Source: an uncultured Roseovarius sp. (GTDB lineage: Bacteria; Pseudomonadota; Alphaproteobacteria; Rhodobacterales; Rhodobacteraceae). Taken from it: DNA of 47,925 nucleotides. Position numbers and translations under genes: made by a program. The notes under the pieces are model-generated. The model did no database searches. It was not told the origin of the DNA and saw only the letters and a program-made list of their open reading frames with translations. The stretch's first letter is position 1, and the number at the start of each line of letters is the position of its first letter. The stretch covers positions 1-47,925 of the forward strand of contig CAKSUL010000009.1 of the NCBI GenBank assembly GCA_934501475.1, in the 5' to 3' direction. Of the stretch, positions 47,208-47,925 are shown piece after piece.

Positions 47208-47925
47208 TTAGTCCTCCATCACGCCCTTGCGGCCGAACAGGCCACGCGGACGGGTAAGCAGAATGATAATGGCGATCACATAGATCACGATCTGGTCGAT
47301 GCCGGGCAGAAGCGACTTGATCTCGTTCATCGAGGCAAAGCTTTCGAGGATGCCCAGCAGGAAACCCGCCGCCACCGCACCGGGCAGCGATCCCATGCCG
47401 CCCACGACGACCACGACAAAGCTGAGCACCAGGAAATCCATGCCCATGTGATAGTTGGGCGAATTGATCGGCGCATACATCACCCCCGCCAGACCGGCCA
47501 CCGCCGCCGCCAGTCCGAACATGAAGGTGAACCGCTTGTCGATATTGATGCCCAGCAGGCCCACGGTCGCGCGGTCGGCCATGCCGGCGCGCACCACCAT
47601 GCCGAAGGTCGTGAATTGCAGGAACGCGAACACGCCGCCGATGACCACCGCCGAAAAGACGAAATAGATCAGGCGCCAGTAGGGGTAGATCACCGTATTG
47701 GGATCAAAGCCCAGCAGCACACCGAAATCCAGACTGCCCTTGAACGCCTCGGGGGCGGGGGTCGGGATCGGGTTGGCGCCGTAGTAATGCTTGATGATTT
47801 CCTGAAGCACGATCGCCAGGCCAAAGGTCACCAGGATCTGGTCGGCATGCGGGCGCTTGTAGAAATGCTTGATCAGGCCGCGCTCCATGATGAAGCCGAT
47901 GCCGATCATGATCGGGATCGAGAAC
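47208..47925 (-). CDS. livH: Branched-chain amino acid-type ABC transporter permease (LivH), 5' end cut by window edge
   Basis: The frame runs off the right edge; at least 238 residues are present. The visible end of the window reads FSIPIMIGIGFIMERGLIK, then DQILVTFGLAIVLQEI, GVMYAPINSPNYHMGMDFLV and VVVGGMGSLPGAVAAGFLLG, the LivH markers. The Met at 47909 is internal, not the start. It is the first permease of livHMGF in the window; the binding protein gene livK is not seen and may lie to the right. Confidence 0.92.
   Translation of the reverse strand, partial: FSIPIMIGIGFIMERGLIKHFYKRPHADQILVTFGLAIVLQEIIKHYYGANPIPTPAPEAFKGSLDFGVLLGFDPNTVIYPYWRLIYFVFSAVVIGGVFAFLQFTTFGMVVRAGMADRATVGLLGINIDKRFTFMFGLAAAVAGLAGVMYAPINSPNYHMGMDFLVLSFVVVVVGGMGSLPGAVAAGFLLGILESFASMNEIKSLLPGIDQIVIYVIAIIILLTRPRGLFGRKGVMED

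Overview
The window looks like chromosomal DNA of a marine-type alphaproteobacterium, most probably a Rhodobacteraceae (Roseobacter-group) member. The DNA is very GC-rich. The blocks ptsP-lysC, clpP-clpX, NDUFA12-mlaD-DUF2155-aat-accC-accB and queCDEF, the 449-residue biotin carboxylase and the dispersed intergenic GGATATTT...AGAAGAAG repeat all fit that family. This assignment rests on pattern recognition; no search was run. Both ends cut genes: an MFS-type transporter on the left and livH on the right.

Layout. Positions 1-2403 (minus strand): a transporter fragment, an ArsC-like reductase, pyrD and a DUF952 protein, the last three overlapping by ATGA. Positions 2516-4108: a secreted UshA-type nucleotidase. 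Positions 4172-7784: a clearly foreign, AT-richer insertion of about 3.6 kb with 26-bp perfect inverted repeats, an 8-bp target duplication, an IS1595-type transposase and five cargo genes. Two cargo genes form a probable toxin-antitoxin pair (DUF4065/Panacea plus a small partner), one is a DUF6471 protein, one a two-helix membrane protein and one a small unknown. Positions 7901-21461: metabolic and housekeeping genes (methyltransferase, apt, LysE transporter, mtnP, SulP and AEC transporters, flavin reductase, acetyltransferase, EcsC protein, ptsP, lysC, SDR, DUF1178, NUDIX).

Positions 21719-31074 are transport-rich: molybdate modBC without modA, a complete dipeptide/oligopeptide ABC operon (dppABCDF-like), and a lone two-domain iron-type permease. 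Positions 31193-33229: clpP-clpX. Positions 33457-37138: respiratory-complex accessory subunit NDUFA12, MlaD, DUF2155, aat and the acetyl-CoA carboxylase genes accC-accB. The accC frame is broken by an apparent 4-nt loss. Positions 37309-37851: a PAS-LuxR regulator. Positions 37937-40236: queCDEF, the preQ1 pathway, headed by a recognisable preQ1-I (type 2) riboswitch. Positions 40271-42198: two overlapping EamA transporters. Positions 42360-47925: acs next to a liv-type ABC operon.

The best candidate for something undescribed is the transposon at 4172-7784. Its transposase gene and DUF6471 gene diverge from a 98-bp control region with a palindrome lying across both predicted promoters, and a toxin-antitoxin pair follows directly behind the transposase gene. 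No tRNA, rRNA or CRISPR array was recognised.
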